DNA of 64,000 bases from Desulfothermus sp964427155 (GTDB taxonomy: Bacteria; Desulfobacterota; Desulfovibrionia; Desulfovibrionales; Desulfothermaceae): positions 124,001 through 188,000 of the forward strand of contig CAYRSC010000004.1 in the NCBI GenBank assembly GCA_964427155.1. The letters run 5' to 3'. The notes beneath the pieces were generated by a model that was not told the DNA's origin, made no database searches, and worked only from the letters and a program-made list of their open reading frames with translations. This document shows, piece after piece, positions 17,426 through 25,066 of the stretch. Position numbers and translations under genes: made by a program. Positions within the stretch are counted from its first letter, which is position 1, and every line of letters begins with the position of its first letter.

Positions 17426-18238
17426 TTATAGGTCCTGATTCCACACCACAAATATGCCCTTTTTAGAGGCAAACTTCTCCACATCTTCCTCAATCTCTTC
17501 CACCACCAAGATCCTCACCACATTCTGGGGCAATTCCTTTTCCTCCACTAGCAGATTCACATCCCTATCCAGCTCCTCTATATCCTCTTTGTGGGGCCGC
17601 TCTGTTACCCTACCTATGAGGGTACACTTCTTCTTATTTTTGGTGCCCGGTGCAAATATATCAAAGGAGATATCCCTTCCTCCCACCTTAAACTTCCTTG
17701 AACGAATATGTTCCTTGAGATTTAGGCTTATCCTCTTTTTAAGTAGCCTGGATAGGTTCCTCAACACATCCATCCTCTTACCTGAGGAGAGCCTTTCCTT
17801 TAAGGTTTCAATCTCTGAGGAAAAGGAGGCTATCTTCTCCTCCACGGCCTCCTTAAACTGGTTAATTGTCTGCTCTATCTGAGAAGTCACACCCCTTTCA
17901 GAAGACCCATTCTTCTCTGCCTTACAAAGCCCTTCCATCCTTGTATCCAGTTGTTGCTGTTTCAATGCCACCTCTTCTAACCTCTTTGTGATGCCCTCTA
18001 CAGCTTCCCTTAGCATACCAATTTGCCTGGATGTCTCCTCCACCACAGGTAAGAGGGCCCTGGTGCTCTCCACCTCCTTTCTTAGTCTTTCAAGGTCCAT
18101 CCTCATCTGAGAAATAGTGGTACTCAAGGGATCCGCCTCCTCGTCCCTTTCTATCTCATCCAGAAAGGAATAAAAGACCTCGCGAAGGGCAGGGTCTAAT
18201 CTGGCCAGTTTCCTTACTACCTCTGTACTTATCCTCAT
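17426..18238 (-). CDS. coiled-coil protein with possible degenerate nuclease-like C-terminus
   Basis: The 270-residue acidic protein is not a known enzyme. Residues 1-35 are a helical head, and about 45-165 are coiled coil with heptad-like Leu/Val spacing (LERLRKEVESTRALLPVVEE; ITKRLEEVALKQQQLDTRME). The C-terminal 100 residues are globular, with FDIFAPG, KCTLIGRVTERP and VVWNQDL. That layout, coiled coil plus a PD-(D/E)XK-like end, resembles the DUF3782 group, but the second acidic/lysine motif is not clear, so activity is doubtful. It lies between the enoyl-CoA hydratase (12 bases) and acyl-CoA synthetase genes and has its own AAAGGAG. Its role in the operon is unknown. Confidence 0.6.
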   Translation of the reverse strand: MRISTEVVRKLARLDPALREVFYSFLDEIERDEEADPLSTTISQMRMDLERLRKEVESTRALLPVVEETSRQIGMLREAVEGITKRLEEVALKQQQLDTRMEGLCKAEKNGSSERGVTSQIEQTINQFKEAVEEKIASFSSEIETLKERLSSGKRMDVLRNLSRLLKKRISLNLKEHIRSRKFKVGGRDISFDIFAPGTKNKKKCTLIGRVTERPHKEDIEELDRDVNLLVEEKELPQNVVRILVVEEIEEDVEKFASKKGIFVVWNQDL

Positions 18239-18249
18239 AACCCACTCCT

Positions 18250-19032
18250 TTAGGGATTAAAGTTAGGTTTTCTTTTCTCAAAAAAGGCCTGAACCCCTTC
18301 CTGAAAATCAGGGTCAGACCAGGCCATCACCTGATAATAGGCCTCAATATCCAGTTGAGACCTCAGGTCATTTTTATAGCTCATCTTGAGCATGGCCTTG
18401 ATATACTCCAGGGCCCGAAGAGGACCACATGCAAGCTGATGGGCCAGCCTATCAGTGGCCTCCTCCAATGTCTCAGGGGATACCAGGGTATTAAATATAC
18501 CCATCTCATAGGCCTCCCTGGCACTTAGCACCCTCCCAGTAAACAAAAGTTCACACGCCCTGTGATAGCCTATCTTTCTGGGTAAAAACCAGGAACATCC
18601 ACTGTCGGGGACCGCGGCAATACTCACAAAATTAGGGGCAAACTTGGCATTATCTGATGCAATTATAATGTCACAGGCAAGGATAACCGCAGTGCCTGCC
18701 CCAGCGGCCACCCCATTTACTGAGGCGATTATTGGTCTCTTTATCCTGTCCAAAGAGAGCATAAGCTCTGTGGTGTAATCCATTATCTCCTTTTTCTGAA
18801 GGACGTGTTTGGATTCTATGAGCCAGGAGATATCTCCACCTGCAGAAAAGGCCCCCCCAGTGCCTGTTATCACCAGCACCTTTATACGTGGATCGCGATT
18901 TACCTCTCCCAATATCTCCACACATTCCCTTACCATCTGCTTATTAAAGGCATTAAAATGCTCTGGCCTCCTGAGAGAGAGCTTGGCTATACCTCTCTCA
19001 TCAATCTCAAATCCCACGGTTTTATATGCCAT
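18250..19032 (-). CDS. enoyl-CoA hydratase/isomerase family protein
   Basis: The 260-residue crotonase-fold enzyme shows the oxyanion-hole segments GTGGAFSAGGDISWL and ASVNGVAAGAGTAVILACD, and the later NAKFAPNFVSIAAVPDSG block. The second usual catalytic Glu position reads Asp (VPDSGCS), while the first Glu position is not clearly filled, so the reaction could be hydration, isomerisation or another crotonase reaction. It is the first gene of the acyl-CoA operon and faces the TetR gene. GGAGGG stands before the ATG. Confidence 0.85.
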   Translation of the reverse strand: MAYKTVGFEIDERGIAKLSLRRPEHFNAFNKQMVRECVEILGEVNRDPRIKVLVITGTGGAFSAGGDISWLIESKHVLQKKEIMDYTTELMLSLDRIKRPIIASVNGVAAGAGTAVILACDIIIASDNAKFAPNFVSIAAVPDSGCSWFLPRKIGYHRACELLFTGRVLSAREAYEMGIFNTLVSPETLEEATDRLAHQLACGPLRALEYIKAMLKMSYKNDLRSQLDIEAYYQVMAWSDPDFQEGVQAFFEKRKPNFNP

Positions 19033-19123
19033 TAAATCCCTCCTTGTATAACTTATTGTAAAATCTGGGGGTTAATTACCACATGTGCTGGTGGAATACA
19101 ACTTTGCCCCTAAACCCTTTCCC

Positions 19124-19151
19124 TTGACACACTCACCCCCTCCACTGTAAA
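19124..19151 (+). promoter_or_regulatory. candidate promoter of the TetR gene
   Basis: TTGACA (19124-19129) is a perfect -35 hexamer. After 16 bases TGTAAA (19146-19151) is a fair -10. The palindrome at 19152-19165 begins right after it, where RNA synthesis would start, so a bound repressor would block this promoter. Confidence 0.5.
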
Positions 19152-19165
19152 GCTCATTAATGAGC
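19152..19165. promoter_or_regulatory. perfect 14-bp palindrome, candidate TetR operator
   Basis: GCTCATTAATGAGC reads the same on both strands. It lies between the enoyl-CoA hydratase start (19032) and the TetR start (19250), immediately downstream of a -35/-10 pair. Size, symmetry and place are those of a TetR-dimer site acting on both divergent units. Confidence 0.6.
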
Positions 19166-19192
19166 GCCCAGTAAATCAATGAATAGTAGTTA

Positions 19193-19211
19193 TATCCCAT
19201 TCTATGGGATA
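19193..19211. promoter_or_regulatory. second inverted repeat in the TetR spacer
   Basis: TATCCCAT (19193-19200) and ATGGGATA (19204-19211) are exact reverse complements around TCT. It lies in the tetR leader, 39 bases before its start codon. It may be a second regulator site or an mRNA hairpin. Confidence 0.4.
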
Positions 19212-19249
19212 ATCAAGCAATTAAAAATAAAAAAATCAAGGAGCCTATT

Positions 19250-19834
19250 ATGCATGAGACAGCACTGGAGATATTGAAAGCGGCTCAGGAACTCTTTTAT
19301 GAAAAAGGATATGAAAAGGCAACCACTAGAGAGATATCTGAACGGGTAGGGATAAGCAAGGCGGCCCTGTATCACCATTTCAAAAACAAGGAAGAGATAC
19401 TCTTTAAGATATGTATATTTGCAGCAGATGAACTCATAAATAACATGAGGGTGGCTATCTCCAGAAACAAAAATTCCTCTCTCCCAGTAAAGGAAAAGAT
19501 CAAAGACATAATGCTGGAATACGCCAGGACATATCTCAAAAACAAAAACTTCAACAAGATACTCCTCCATGAGATTGAGTTTTTACCTCCGGAAAAAAAG
19601 AGGATTATCCTGGACAAAGAGACGGAAAATGTCCATCAGTTGAGGGACTTTTTGAAAGAACTCATCAACAAGGGGGAGTTAAAAGGATTTAACCCAACAG
19701 TAATGACCTTTTCCCTGATAAGTGCCCTGCACTGGCTCTACTTCTGGTTCAAGCCAGAAAAGGGGCTCTCCCTGGAAGAGATAGTGGATGAGATGGCCTC
19801 CATGTATATGGAGGGCATAGGCATGCCAGGTTAG
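19250..19834 (+). CDS. TetR/AcrR family transcriptional regulator
   Basis: The 194-residue protein has the TetR DNA-binding head at about 1-50: AAQELFYEKGYEKATTREIS, then VGISKAALYHHFKNKEEIL with the recognition helix. The C-terminal part (LHEIEFLPPEKKR; LHWLYFWFKPEKGLS) resembles ligand domains of regulators controlling fatty-acid or acyl-CoA genes. AAGGAGCC precedes the ATG. It is divergent from the enoyl-CoA hydratase operon, with two palindromes between them, so autoregulation and repression of that operon, released by an acyl-CoA, is the simplest model (inference). Confidence 0.88.
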   Translation: MHETALEILKAAQELFYEKGYEKATTREISERVGISKAALYHHFKNKEEILFKICIFAADELINNMRVAISRNKNSSLPVKEKIKDIMLEYARTYLKNKNFNKILLHEIEFLPPEKKRIILDKETENVHQLRDFLKELINKGELKGFNPTVMTFSLISALHWLYFWFKPEKGLSLEEIVDEMASMYMEGIGMPG

Positions 19835-19941
19835 AGAATTATTGCGCTGCCCCCTATTTTCTGATATGTTGCCCCTGTAGCTCTACCAGGAACGGGCAAA
19901 GGTCTCCTGAGTAAACTTACACCAAAGGAGGAGAGTGGAAG

Positions 19942-22236
19942 ATGAAGACTGAATATGCCATAGGTGCAGGGATATGCATGATAATAATAGGGGGGATATT
20001 ATATTTTATAGGCATATTTTCCATGGCCTCTGCCTCTGCATGGGTTATTGCCACTGTTATCTCCTTTGGACTATGTATTGTGCTCCAGAAAACAGGGGAG
20101 AAGCAAGAGGAGGTATGGAGAAAGGTAAAGGAAATGATTGAAGACCCAGAGTTTTCATCCACTCTCTCCATGCAATCGTCCCTCCCCCACGAGGAAAGAG
20201 AGGTCCTATCCCTTATAAAAAAACTCCATGAGGAGAAAAAAAAGGCCCTTGCAGAGAAGGAGGAGCTGGTAAAGGCCAGTTCCTCCTTACGTGAAAAATT
20301 AGAGTCCCTTGATAAGGAGGCGAGGGCCCGTGCACAAGTAATTGAAAAGATGAAAAAGGCCATTAAAGAGGCCTTTTCTGTCTCAGAAAAGGTAAACATT
20401 GCGGCAGAGGCACTCAGCTCAAGGGTCACTGAGGTCTCTCAAAATAGTAGTGTCCAGAAGGACCGAATGACAGAGACTGCAACTGCCATGGAAGAGATGA
20501 ATGCGGCAGTAATGGAGGTTGCCCAGCAGGCGGCCAGGGCCTCTGAAAACTCCAACACCGCAAAGGAGAGGGCAGAGGCAGGGGCAGAGGTGGCATCCAG
20601 GTCCATGAGCGCCATGGAAAATGTAAGGGAAAAGAGCCTGGAGATGAAGGAGATAATGGAGAAGCTGGAAAAGGAAGTGATGTCCATAAGTGAAGTCATG
20701 GGGGTAATAAACGAGATAGCTGACCAGACCAATCTCCTTGCCCTGAATGCGGCCATTGAGGCGGCACGTGCAGGCGAGGCGGGAAGGGGGTTTGCGGTAG
20801 TGGCAGACGAGGTAAGGAAGCTGGCAGAAAAGACCATGCACTCCACACAGGAGGTGGGCAATAAGATCCATTCTATAAAGGAAGTAATGGCACTTAGCAT
20901 AAAAAATATGGAAGAGACCCAGGAATCAGTGAAGTCTGCCACAGAGCTTGTAAATGAATCCGGCCAATCCTTAAAGGAAATAATGGGCCTGGTGGAGGAC
21001 ACCAATTTACAGGTCCAGGCCATTGCCACGGCATCTGAAGAACAATCAGCGGCATCCGAAGAGATAACCCGTGCTATCTCAGAGGTCACAGAACTTGCCA
21101 GACAGATAGCAGAGGATATGACAGAGGCATCCAACGAGATAAGGGAACTCTCAAGGGAATCTATAACCCTAAATGAACTCTTTAGCGAGATATTAGAAGA
21201 GGGAGGAGAAGGACGTACCCTTGAGTCCTCAGAGGGTGAAAATATGATGAAGGGGATCCTCCCCAAGCTCATGCAGGAATATCTCAAAAAGGAATTTGGG
21301 GAGGAGGTATATGAGGCGGTACAGAGAGATATGGGAAATCCTTCCTTTCTGGCATCCAGGAGTTATCCAGACCGAATCCTGAAGGAAATGGCCAGGCATG
21401 CAGCACGGCACACTGGAAAGAGTGAACAAGAGATATTTCACGGATTGGGATTTTATACCCCTTATGCCTACAAAAAGGTCTATGGTAGGTATTTTAGGTT
21501 TGACAATTACAAGGACTTCCTCATGGCCATGAATGAGGTACACGACGAACTAACAAGGGAGCTTCCTGGGATCACTCCTCCCAGGTTTGACTATCAGGAC
21601 CTGGGAAATACCCTTGTGATGACCTATCATTCCAAAAGGGGACTCTTTGATTACTTTAAGGGTATATTACAGGGTGCTGCCAAGCTCATGGGAGAGGATG
21701 TCCAGGTGGAGGTCACCAAAAAGGATGCGGAAACAGCAGTGGCAAGGATAAGGTTCTCTGCAGATACCTCTAGCAAAAAGGAAAAGACATGGTCTGCATC
21801 TCCATCTCCCAGGAAAAAGGAAAATGGAGAGGCCTTTATGAAATGGGAGGACTCCTTTTCTGTGGGCATAAAAAAGATTGACGAACAGCACAAAAAATTA
21901 ATCTCCATGTTGAATGACTTTCACACCTCTCTTAGAAGGGGGCACGGACGACAGGCCCTTTCCCGCATCCTGGAAGGATTGGCCTCCTATGTTGAGGAAC
22001 ACTTTTCCACTGAAGAGAATTATATGCAGGAATATGATTACCCTGGTTACATTGCCCACAAAAGGGAACACGACAACTTTACGGCCAAGGTACTTGAGAT
22101 ATATGAAGAATTCCAAGAGGGAAAGGAGGTGGTTACAATAGAACTTCTGGACTTCCTGAAAAAATGGTTAAAGAATCATATACTGGGAACAGACCAGAAA
22201 TACTCCTCTTTCTTTAGACAAAAAGGGCTCAGGTAG
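19942..22236 (+). CDS. methyl-accepting chemotaxis protein with H-NOX and bacteriohemerythrin domains
   Basis: The 764-residue receptor has three recognisable modules. Residues 5-50 are two membrane helices with almost no external loop. A long coiled coil follows, with the MCP signalling tip at about 256-296 (EIADQTNLLALNAAIEAARA and GRGFAVVADEVRKLAE). Residues 435-620 form an H-NOX heme domain: the proximal heme ligand is His534 in NEVHDEL, followed by PPRFDYQDLG and the heme-propionate motif Y562-x-S564-x-R566. Residues 633-760 form a bacteriohemerythrin with all seven iron ligands: His650, His687, Glu691, His706, His710, His746 and Asp751. It probably senses NO and/or O2 inside the cell and signals to CheA. 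No HAMP domain is evident. AAAGGAGGAG precedes the ATG. Confidence 0.92.
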   Translation: MKTEYAIGAGICMIIIGGILYFIGIFSMASASAWVIATVISFGLCIVLQKTGEKQEEVWRKVKEMIEDPEFSSTLSMQSSLPHEEREVLSLIKKLHEEKKKALAEKEELVKASSSLREKLESLDKEARARAQVIEKMKKAIKEAFSVSEKVNIAAEALSSRVTEVSQNSSVQKDRMTETATAMEEMNAAVMEVAQQAARASENSNTAKERAEAGAEVASRSMSAMENVREKSLEMKEIMEKLEKEVMSISEVMGVINEIADQTNLLALNAAIEAARAGEAGRGFAVVADEVRKLAEKTMHSTQEVGNKIHSIKEVMALSIKNMEETQESVKSATELVNESGQSLKEIMGLVEDTNLQVQAIATASEEQSAASEEITRAISEVTELARQIAEDMTEASNEIRELSRESITLNELFSEILEEGGEGRTLESSEGENMMKGILPKLMQEYLKKEFGEEVYEAVQRDMGNPSFLASRSYPDRILKEMARHAARHTGKSEQEIFHGLGFYTPYAYKKVYGRYFRFDNYKDFLMAMNEVHDELTRELPGITPPRFDYQDLGNTLVMTYHSKRGLFDYFKGILQGAAKLMGEDVQVEVTKKDAETAVARIRFSADTSSKKEKTWSASPSPRKKENGEAFMKWEDSFSVGIKKIDEQHKKLISMLNDFHTSLRRGHGRQALSRILEGLASYVEEHFSTEENYMQEYDYPGYIAHKREHDNFTAKVLEIYEEFQEGKEVVTIELLDFLKKWLKNHILGTDQKYSSFFRQKGLR

Positions 22237-22243
22237 GCCCTTT
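22222..22243 (+). terminator. intrinsic terminator of the chemoreceptor gene
   Basis: AAAGGGC (22222-22228) pairs with GCCCTTT (22237-22243) around an 8-base loop that includes the stop codon. CCCTTTTTAATTT follows. It lies between convergent genes. Confidence 0.6.
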
Positions 22244-22258
22244 CCCTTTTTAATTTCT

Positions 22259-23113
22259 TTACCACAGGGCAAAGACAGAACTTCCCAGGGGAAGTCCTGT
22301 GACCCCCTCCACTACCTTACACTTTACCTTAAAGGCATAGAAGATAGGACGGTTACACCTGTCCTTGAGGGCCTCAAAATTCCCCTGGCCCTTGCTTATT
22401 ACCACAGGGGTCTCCGCCAGCCTTTTTAAAAAATAGTCACTGCAGCGAGAAAGAACAGTACCCGGGGTGTCCACCCCAGAGGATATTACCTCGCATAGTC
22501 TGTCCATACCCACCTGGTGGGCATCTTCCACTGTTGCATCGTTTAAGACGGGACGCTCCCTTACCACATAGACCACCTTTGTCCCCATCTGGTTCAGGAT
22601 CTCCACCAGGAGGGTATCCAGGCCAATCTCTCCTGCATTGTCTCCCAATATCATTACCCTCCTCCCCTCTTCCACCTCTCTTACAAAATGAGGATATATC
22701 TCTGCATCCAGGAAATCATCCCCTTCATGATAAAGAGCCTTTTCCCACTCAAAGCTCTCCGCCACTCCTGCGTCAATATAATTTCCAATTATGGAGAGGT
22801 GCAGGGCGGTCCTCAAGGGGTGAGGAGAAGACAATACCAAATCCTTAAGTTCTGGAAGGATAGAAAGGACCTTTTCATTGGCCTCCTTTTTTATATCCTT
22901 AAAGGGATCCCTTATCTCGCAGAGTCTGGAGATCATGGCATAGACATCCCCTGCAAGGGCAGGGGGAGGGAGAGAGAGGTCAAAGGATGGTATAAGCTGA
23001 CAAAGCTCATCCACCGCCCTTTTATGAAGCCCCACATCCCCGGGCATCACCCTTTTCATGGTGTCAATGACCTGTCTAAAAAAACATGGGACACATTCCA
23101 GAAAAGTATGCAT
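22259..23113 (-). CDS. DUF89/ARMT1-like metal-dependent protein
   Basis: The 284-residue protein belongs to the DUF89 family (COG1578). It starts with a CxxC pair (Cys7, Cys10 in LECVPCFF), and has SIIGNYIDAG, the acidic motif LGDNAGEIGLDTLL, and VISKGQGNFEAL near the C-terminus. Proteins of this fold are metal-dependent phosphatases acting on damaged or over-phosphorylated metabolites, and the CxxC subgroup is common in archaea and anaerobes. The exact substrate is unknown. It follows the Maf-like gene by 45 bases on the same strand. Confidence 0.8.
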   Translation of the reverse strand: MHTFLECVPCFFRQVIDTMKRVMPGDVGLHKRAVDELCQLIPSFDLSLPPPALAGDVYAMISRLCEIRDPFKDIKKEANEKVLSILPELKDLVLSSPHPLRTALHLSIIGNYIDAGVAESFEWEKALYHEGDDFLDAEIYPHFVREVEEGRRVMILGDNAGEIGLDTLLVEILNQMGTKVVYVVRERPVLNDATVEDAHQVGMDRLCEVISSGVDTPGTVLSRCSDYFLKRLAETPVVISKGQGNFEALKDRCNRPIFYAFKVKCKVVEGVTGLPLGSSVFALW

Positions 23114-23158
23114 CTTTCAACTATCCCCCTGGTGATAGTGGTTACGGAGATAGTAAAA

Positions 23159-24901
23159 TCAGTTTTGAAGCATGGTGTCAATCTCTTTTATCTTGCGCTC
23201 TATACGGCGAAACAACCTGCTGGTCTTCTCCAGGTGGTGGGGCATATACCTTGAGGTCACAAAGGCCATCTGGGATATCTCAATTATCTCAGGAGAAATA
23301 TAAGGGGAATAGAGGGGATGTTGTGTGAGAAATTTCAGGATATCCATATAGGTAGCCCCTATCTCCCTGGACCTCTTATTAGGTCTCTTAAATAACCTCT
23401 TCAGCCTTGAAAACACTGAATGCAAAGAACGTTTCCATTCCCTAAACTCTCCCTGAAAAAAGGGGATATCTTTGCAACAATGACACCTCCTTATCTCTGC
23501 TGTAAAGCGTCTGAGTTCCTCCTTCTGGGGATAACTCACTATATGGGAACAAAGATAGTCCCAGGACACATTAATTGCCCCCTTTATAACCACACCTCCC
23601 CCATAGAGATTATAGAGGGTCATATCTCTATTTATCTCCAGATCTTCCTCTAATTCATGAACTGCAGTGAGATAGGGATGGGAGGAGTAGATGGTGTCCC
23701 CCCATAGATTTTTAAGCCTTACATGCCGCTGAGGGGAATACTCAAAGGAAGAAGATGCTGCATGATGTCCCCTGGTATGGGTGGAATCCCCCCTCCAGGC
23801 AAAATCCTGCCCCACAAGAAAGAATTCTCTAAATCCAAGCTCATAAAAAAGACGCACCAGGGCCACTGAGACATTGCCACCTGAATCTATCACCAACTCC
23901 CTGTCCCTGCGGAGATAGGTACCAAGGCCACCTTCGGTCCACACAGGGATCTTTATCCCTGGATATCTATCCACCAATTCGGGCCTTATCTTTGGGGAAT
24001 AGATAAGGGGAATATTCTTCAACCACTCCATCTCCACCCTATCAAACACATCCAACAGGACCTTGCTATAGTCCAGGGCCATGCACAGGGTAGGACTTAT
24101 CCTGGCCTCAAAGAATATAGGGAGGTTCTGAAATGCAGTTAACACAAAGGTATCCTCCTGGATCCGGGAAAGCGGTTCAAGAAACTGTGCAAGGGAAGGT
24201 CCTGCTCCGACTATAAGGGCATAACATCCTGAGAACTTTCCCTTTAAAGGAAAGAGGCTACCATGCCTGAATGTCTTGTAATAATTTTGAAGCTCATTTT
24301 TTATTGTGAGGTCCTGACAATTGGTAAATGTATTTAAAAACATATGGATATCTCCAATGCTATTCCTTATCCTCTGCACCACCTTTTCAAGGTCCCTATG
24401 ATTTTTCATATAGGATGGATCTAGGAGGAGGCGATAATTAGAGGAATAGATAAATGGGAGAAAACTATTGATCGCCTGAGGCAAGAAGGGGGTGATGGGG
24501 GGAGAAAATGCCAGCCTCTTTTCCCTTATAAAGGGAGATAGATCTGATATCCCCAAACATGCCGCCACCATCTCCTTGAGCGGTTCCACCACCAATATCC
24601 TATCCCGGGTCTTTTTGAGGAGAACATCTATCCCATATCCCACATTTGCCCCTATCACAATGGAGAGATTCCTCATGGAAGAAGGGGAATGAACCCATCT
24701 CTTATATATCCCCAGGGGAATATCCTCCATAAGGAGTCTGTCCTTCTCATATACATAATCAGGGAGACCTAACCTATTTTGACACACACCCCTTCTCACC
24801 TTATCCACCACATCCCCCTCGCTAAATAACCACTCATATACCTGAGGGAAGGACTTTTTCAATTCCTTTGTATTTCTTTCAAAGGTCACTGCGTCAAACA
24901 T
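23159..24901 (-). CDS. Maf-type motility accessory factor (DUF115)
   Basis: The 580-residue protein has the DUF115/6-hydroxymethylpterin pyrophosphokinase-like core: CYALIVGAGPSLAQFLEPL near 225-245, SPTLCMALDY, VIDSGGNVSVALVRLFYELG and FFLVGQDFAW. An upstream block, LSIVIGANVGYGIDVLL, is also typical. Members with this layout are the Maf proteins that transfer nonulosonic acid sugars to flagellins. With a flagellar operon 20 kb away, flagellin glycosylation is the likely role; flagellin itself is not in the window. The start gives MFDAVTFERN. Confidence 0.78.
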   Translation of the reverse strand: MFDAVTFERNTKELKKSFPQVYEWLFSEGDVVDKVRRGVCQNRLGLPDYVYEKDRLLMEDIPLGIYKRWVHSPSSMRNLSIVIGANVGYGIDVLLKKTRDRILVVEPLKEMVAACLGISDLSPFIREKRLAFSPPITPFLPQAINSFLPFIYSSNYRLLLDPSYMKNHRDLEKVVQRIRNSIGDIHMFLNTFTNCQDLTIKNELQNYYKTFRHGSLFPLKGKFSGCYALIVGAGPSLAQFLEPLSRIQEDTFVLTAFQNLPIFFEARISPTLCMALDYSKVLLDVFDRVEMEWLKNIPLIYSPKIRPELVDRYPGIKIPVWTEGGLGTYLRRDRELVIDSGGNVSVALVRLFYELGFREFFLVGQDFAWRGDSTHTRGHHAASSSFEYSPQRHVRLKNLWGDTIYSSHPYLTAVHELEEDLEINRDMTLYNLYGGGVVIKGAINVSWDYLCSHIVSYPQKEELRRFTAEIRRCHCCKDIPFFQGEFREWKRSLHSVFSRLKRLFKRPNKRSREIGATYMDILKFLTQHPLYSPYISPEIIEISQMAFVTSRYMPHHLEKTSRLFRRIERKIKEIDTMLQN

Positions 24902-25066
24902 TTGTCCTCCTCCTTTGCCTTTTTATCCACTAAAGCAACACCTATACCAGGCACATCACAGGGGGCAGGGATAGAAAAGCAAAAAGGGGATTTGATTTAT
25001 TGGGTCTTCTTTATTATAACCACACTCCGATTGGATAAAAACAAAACACATTCAAGGAGAAGAAAT

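Noticed and set aside
20439..21287. 282-codon antisense frame within the chemoreceptor gene
   Set aside because: It is Ser/Phe-rich, as expected from the reverse of an Ala/Glu-rich coiled coil. No ribosome site or homology.
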